Below, piece by piece: positions 4,614-6,568 of a stretch of 6,568 nucleotides of DNA. A program made the position numbers and the translations under genes. The DNA comes from Thiomonas sp. (GTDB lineage: Bacteria; Pseudomonadota; Gammaproteobacteria; Burkholderiales; Burkholderiaceae_C), in NCBI GenBank assembly GCA_027451915.1, contig DAIDHU010000139.1:1-6568 (forward strand), written 5' to 3'. Position 1 is the first letter of the stretch. Every line of letters begins with the position of its first letter. Below the pieces are notes generated by a model. The model had not been told where the DNA came from, ran no database searches, and saw only the letters and a program-made list of their open reading frames with translations.

Positions 4614-6401
4614 TCAGAAAAGCTCGGCGGGAAGGGCCATGACGCTGTCGGCCCCGTCGACCACGGCGTCGCGCAGCGCCGCGCAGCGCGGCAGCAGGTG
4701 GGTGCAGAAGAACTCGGCGGTGGCTTGCTTGGCCCGCGCGAAATCTCCCTCCTCGGCGGGCAGCGCCTCGGCGGCCAGCCAGGCTCGGCCCATCTGCCAG
4801 GCGCACAACAGATAGCCGCACAGCATCAGGTAGGGCACGCTGCCGGCATAGGCCCTGGCGGGCGCCTCGGCGCCGTTGCGCACCAGGAAGTCGACCACGT
4901 CGCCGAAGGCGCGCAAGGCCTCTTCCAGGCGCAGCGCCATGGCGCGCGCGCCGGCCTGCGGGCGGCCGGCCAGGTCACGCTGGGTCGCGCGCACCCGCTC
5001 GGCGAACTGCCCGGCCAGCGCCCCCGAATCACGCAGGGTCTTGCGCCCCACGAGGTCGTTGGCCTGGATGGCCGTGGTGCCTTCGTAGATCGGCAGGATG
5101 CGCGCGTCGCGGTAATGCTGCGCGGCACCGGTTTCCTCGATGAATCCCATGCCTCCGTGCACCTGCACCCCCAGCGAGCTCACCTCCAGGCTGACCTCGG
5201 TGCTGAAACCCTTGACCACCGGCACCAGGAATTCGTAGGCGGCGGTGTGCGCGGCGCGGCGCGAGGCGTCGGTCTCGCCGATGCCCAGGTCGTGCAGCCC
5301 CGCGGCGACCAGGGCCAGGGCGCGCGAACCCTCGGTGAGCGCGCGCATGGTCATGAGCATGCGCCGCACATCGGGGTGGTGCACGATGGTCGTGGACTCG
5401 CGCGCTCCCGGCGGACGCGACTGCACGCGCTGGCGCGCGTAGGCCGCCGCCTGCTGGTAGGCGCGTTCGGAAAGGCCCACGCCCTGCATGCCCACCGCGT
5501 AGCGCGCCGCATTCATCATGATGAACATGAATTCCAGCCCGCGCCCGGGCTCGCCGACCATCTCGGCGATGGCGCCGGGGCCGACCTCGCCCTTGTCCTC
5601 GCCATACAGCAGCACCGCGGTCGGGCTGGCCTTGATGCCCAGTTTGTGCTCCAGGGACGCGCACCACACGTCGTTGCGCCGCCCGTCCTCGAGCAGCTTC
5701 GGGGCGATGAACAGCGAGATGCCCTTGACCCCGGCCGGAGCGTCCGGAAGGCGCGCGAGCACCAGGTGGACGATGTTGTCCGCCATATCGTGCTCGCCGT
5801 AGGTGATGAAGATCTTCTGGCCGTACAGCCGGTAGCTTCCATCGTCCTGCGGGACCGCCCGGGTGCGCACCAGCGCGAGGTCCGAGCCGGCCTGGGGCTC
5901 GGTGAGGTTCATCGTGCCGGTCCACTCGCCCGACACCAGGCGCGGCAGGTAGCGCGCCTGCTGCGAGGCCGACCCGGCTGTCAGCAGCGCCTCGATGGCG
6001 CCGTCGGTGAGCAGCGGGCACAGCGCGAAACTGAGGTTCGCGCTGTTGAGCATTTCATTGCAGGCCGCCCCGATGAGCTTGGGCAGGCCCTGGCCGCCAT
6101 GCTCCGGCGGGTGCTGCAGGCCCTGCCAGCCACCCTGGGCGAAACTGGCGTAGGCCTGGCGGAAGCCCGGCGAGGTGCTCACCGCGCCGTCCTTCCAGGT
6201 CGAGGGCTGGGTGTCGCCGCAGCGGTTCAACGGCGCGACGACCTCGCGCGTGAAACGCGCGCACTCCTCCAGCACGGCGGCGGCGGTCTCGGAGTCCGCG
6301 CCGGCATCGCGGTAGGCGGGAGTCGCCGCCACCTCGTCCAGCCCGGCGAGCTTGCCGAGCACGAACATCATGTCCTTCACCGGGGCGTTGTAGTCACTCA
6401 T
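4614..6401 (-). CDS. Acyl-CoA dehydrogenase, 595 aa, long form with C-terminal extension
   Basis: This FAD enzyme introduces a double bond between C2 and C3 of an acyl-CoA and passes electrons to ETF. It starts with the short N-terminal motif of the long subfamily (YNAPVKDMMFVLGKL, 4-18). Then come the helical N-domain with GWQGLQHPPEHGGQGLP (91-107), the middle beta-domain with MNLTEPQAGSDLALV (164-178) and KIFITYGEHD (196-205), and the C-domain with MMNAARYAVGMQGVGLSERAY (about 295-315). QVHGGMGFIEE (413-423) and PIYEGTTAIQAND (437-449) follow; Glu440 is the predicted catalytic base. Residues about 465-590 form the extra C-terminal domain of this 590-600-aa class, which includes DmdC (methylmercaptopropionyl-CoA dehydrogenase) and longer-chain enzymes. 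The substrate cannot be assigned. The start at 6401 matches the family; its ribosome binding site is weak, and a perfect hairpin lies 22 nt upstream. Confidence 0.95.
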   Translation of the reverse strand: MSDYNAPVKDMMFVLGKLAGLDEVAATPAYRDAGADSETAAAVLEECARFTREVVAPLNRCGDTQPSTWKDGAVSTSPGFRQAYASFAQGGWQGLQHPPEHGGQGLPKLIGAACNEMLNSANLSFALCPLLTDGAIEALLTAGSASQQARYLPRLVSGEWTGTMNLTEPQAGSDLALVRTRAVPQDDGSYRLYGQKIFITYGEHDMADNIVHLVLARLPDAPAGVKGISLFIAPKLLEDGRRNDVWCASLEHKLGIKASPTAVLLYGEDKGEVGPGAIAEMVGEPGRGLEFMFIMMNAARYAVGMQGVGLSERAYQQAAAYARQRVQSRPPGARESTTIVHHPDVRRMLMTMRALTEGSRALALVAAGLHDLGIGETDASRRAAHTAAYEFLVPVVKGFSTEVSLEVSSLGVQVHGGMGFIEETGAAQHYRDARILPIYEGTTAIQANDLVGRKTLRDSGALAGQFAERVRATQRDLAGRPQAGARAMALRLEEALRAFGDVVDFLVRNGAEAPARAYAGSVPYLMLCGYLLCAWQMGRAWLAAEALPAEEGDFARAKQATAEFFCTHLLPRCAALRDAVVDGADSVMALPAELF

Positions 6402-6422
6402 CGGGGCATCCAGCAGGGATAT

Positions 6423-6445
6423 CCGGCCGGGGTCGCCCCGGCCGG
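6423..6445 (-). promoter_or_regulatory. Perfect 10-bp hairpin between etfA and the acyl-CoA dehydrogenase
   Basis: CCGGCCGGGG (6423-6432) and CCCCGGCCGG (6436-6445) are exact reverse complements around a 3-nt loop, filling much of the 52-nt gap. The stem is all GC and begins 8 nt after the etfA stop. No T-run follows (the minus strand continues ATATCC), so full termination is unlikely. Partial termination or protection of the etfA message end from 3' decay is more plausible and would let etfBA be made in excess of the dehydrogenase. Confidence 0.6.
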
Positions 6446-6453
6446 CGGGAACA

Positions 6454-6568
6454 TCAGAGCGCGCCCACCATCTCGGGCACGGCGGTGAACAGGTCGGCCA
6501 CCAGTCCGTAGTCGGCCACACCGAAGATCGGCGCCTCCTCGTCCTTGTTGATGGCCACGATCACCTTG
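6454..6568 (-). CDS. etfA: Electron transfer flavoprotein alpha subunit, C-terminal 37 residues
   Basis: The gene runs off the right end; 37 codons plus the TGA are present. The residues KVIVAINKDEEAPIFGVADY, followed by GLVADLFTAVPEMVGAL, are the highly conserved C-terminus of EtfA, part of the FAD-binding domain II. EtfA pairs with EtfB to form ETF, which accepts electrons from acyl-CoA dehydrogenases and hands them to ETF-ubiquinone oxidoreductase. Its position directly upstream of an acyl-CoA dehydrogenase on the same strand is a common and functionally sensible arrangement. etfB would be expected just beyond the window. The single extra base at 6568 is part of the preceding codon. Confidence 0.95.
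   Translation of the reverse strand, partial: KVIVAINKDEEAPIFGVADYGLVADLFTAVPEMVGAL

Noticed and set aside
3612..6488. A 958-codon open frame on the plus strand across the NMO-family and acyl-CoA dehydrogenase genes
   Set aside because: It is antisense to two genes with clear families and intact motifs. Long antisense frames are expected in DNA with such high third-position GC, and its translation (rich in G, H, R, A, Q) shows no recognisable domain.
1..6568. Mobile element, defence island, CRISPR or phage system
   Set aside because: No transposase, integrase, terminal repeats, spacer-repeat pattern, toxin-antitoxin or restriction gene is visible, and composition and codon use are even across the window.

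Overview
The window is a very GC-rich chromosomal segment with strong G/C bias at third codon positions. It looks like a betaproteobacterium, most probably of the order Burkholderiales. The reasons are a general porin of the Porin_4 (Omp32-like) type, a type II beta-carbonic anhydrase, a YihY/BrkB-type membrane protein with a long C-terminal tail, and a nitronate monooxygenase-family protein of the kind common in that order. I cannot name the genus from sequence alone. I see no tRNA, rRNA, CRISPR array, insertion sequence, phage gene or attachment site.

Layout. The left end reads rightward: the 3' end of a YihY/BrkB-family gene (to 369), whose frame is cut by a TAG and then stays open and coding-like to 495; a gap (496-672); and a small conserved-type hypothetical gene (673-1098). 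Everything else is on the minus strand, read from right to left: the 3' end of etfA (6568-6454), a 595-residue acyl-CoA dehydrogenase (6401-4614), a nitronate monooxygenase-family flavoprotein (4601-3642), an outer-membrane porin (3438-2263), a beta-carbonic anhydrase (2104-1424) and a 101-residue hypothetical protein (1427-1122). The two gene sets converge at about 1099-1121.

How the genes fit together. The EtfA-acyl-CoA dehydrogenase pair is a natural unit: the dehydrogenase oxidises an acyl-CoA and passes electrons to the electron-transfer flavoprotein. The NMO-family gene follows after 12 nt with no visible ribosome binding site, so it is probably translated from the same message. The porin and carbonic anhydrase are separated from their upstream neighbours by 203 and 158 nt gaps that hold inverted and direct repeats, so they may have their own promoters. 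The carbonic anhydrase stop overlaps the start of the small downstream gene as ATGA, which indicates co-translation.

This is mostly ordinary housekeeping DNA and I found no convincing new multi-gene system. The points most worth a second look are the in-frame TAG in the YihY-family gene, a consensus Shine-Dalgarno sequence plus ATG placed out of frame just upstream of the carbonic anhydrase, the small gene locked to the carbonic anhydrase, and a perfect 10-bp hairpin between etfA and the acyl-CoA dehydrogenase.
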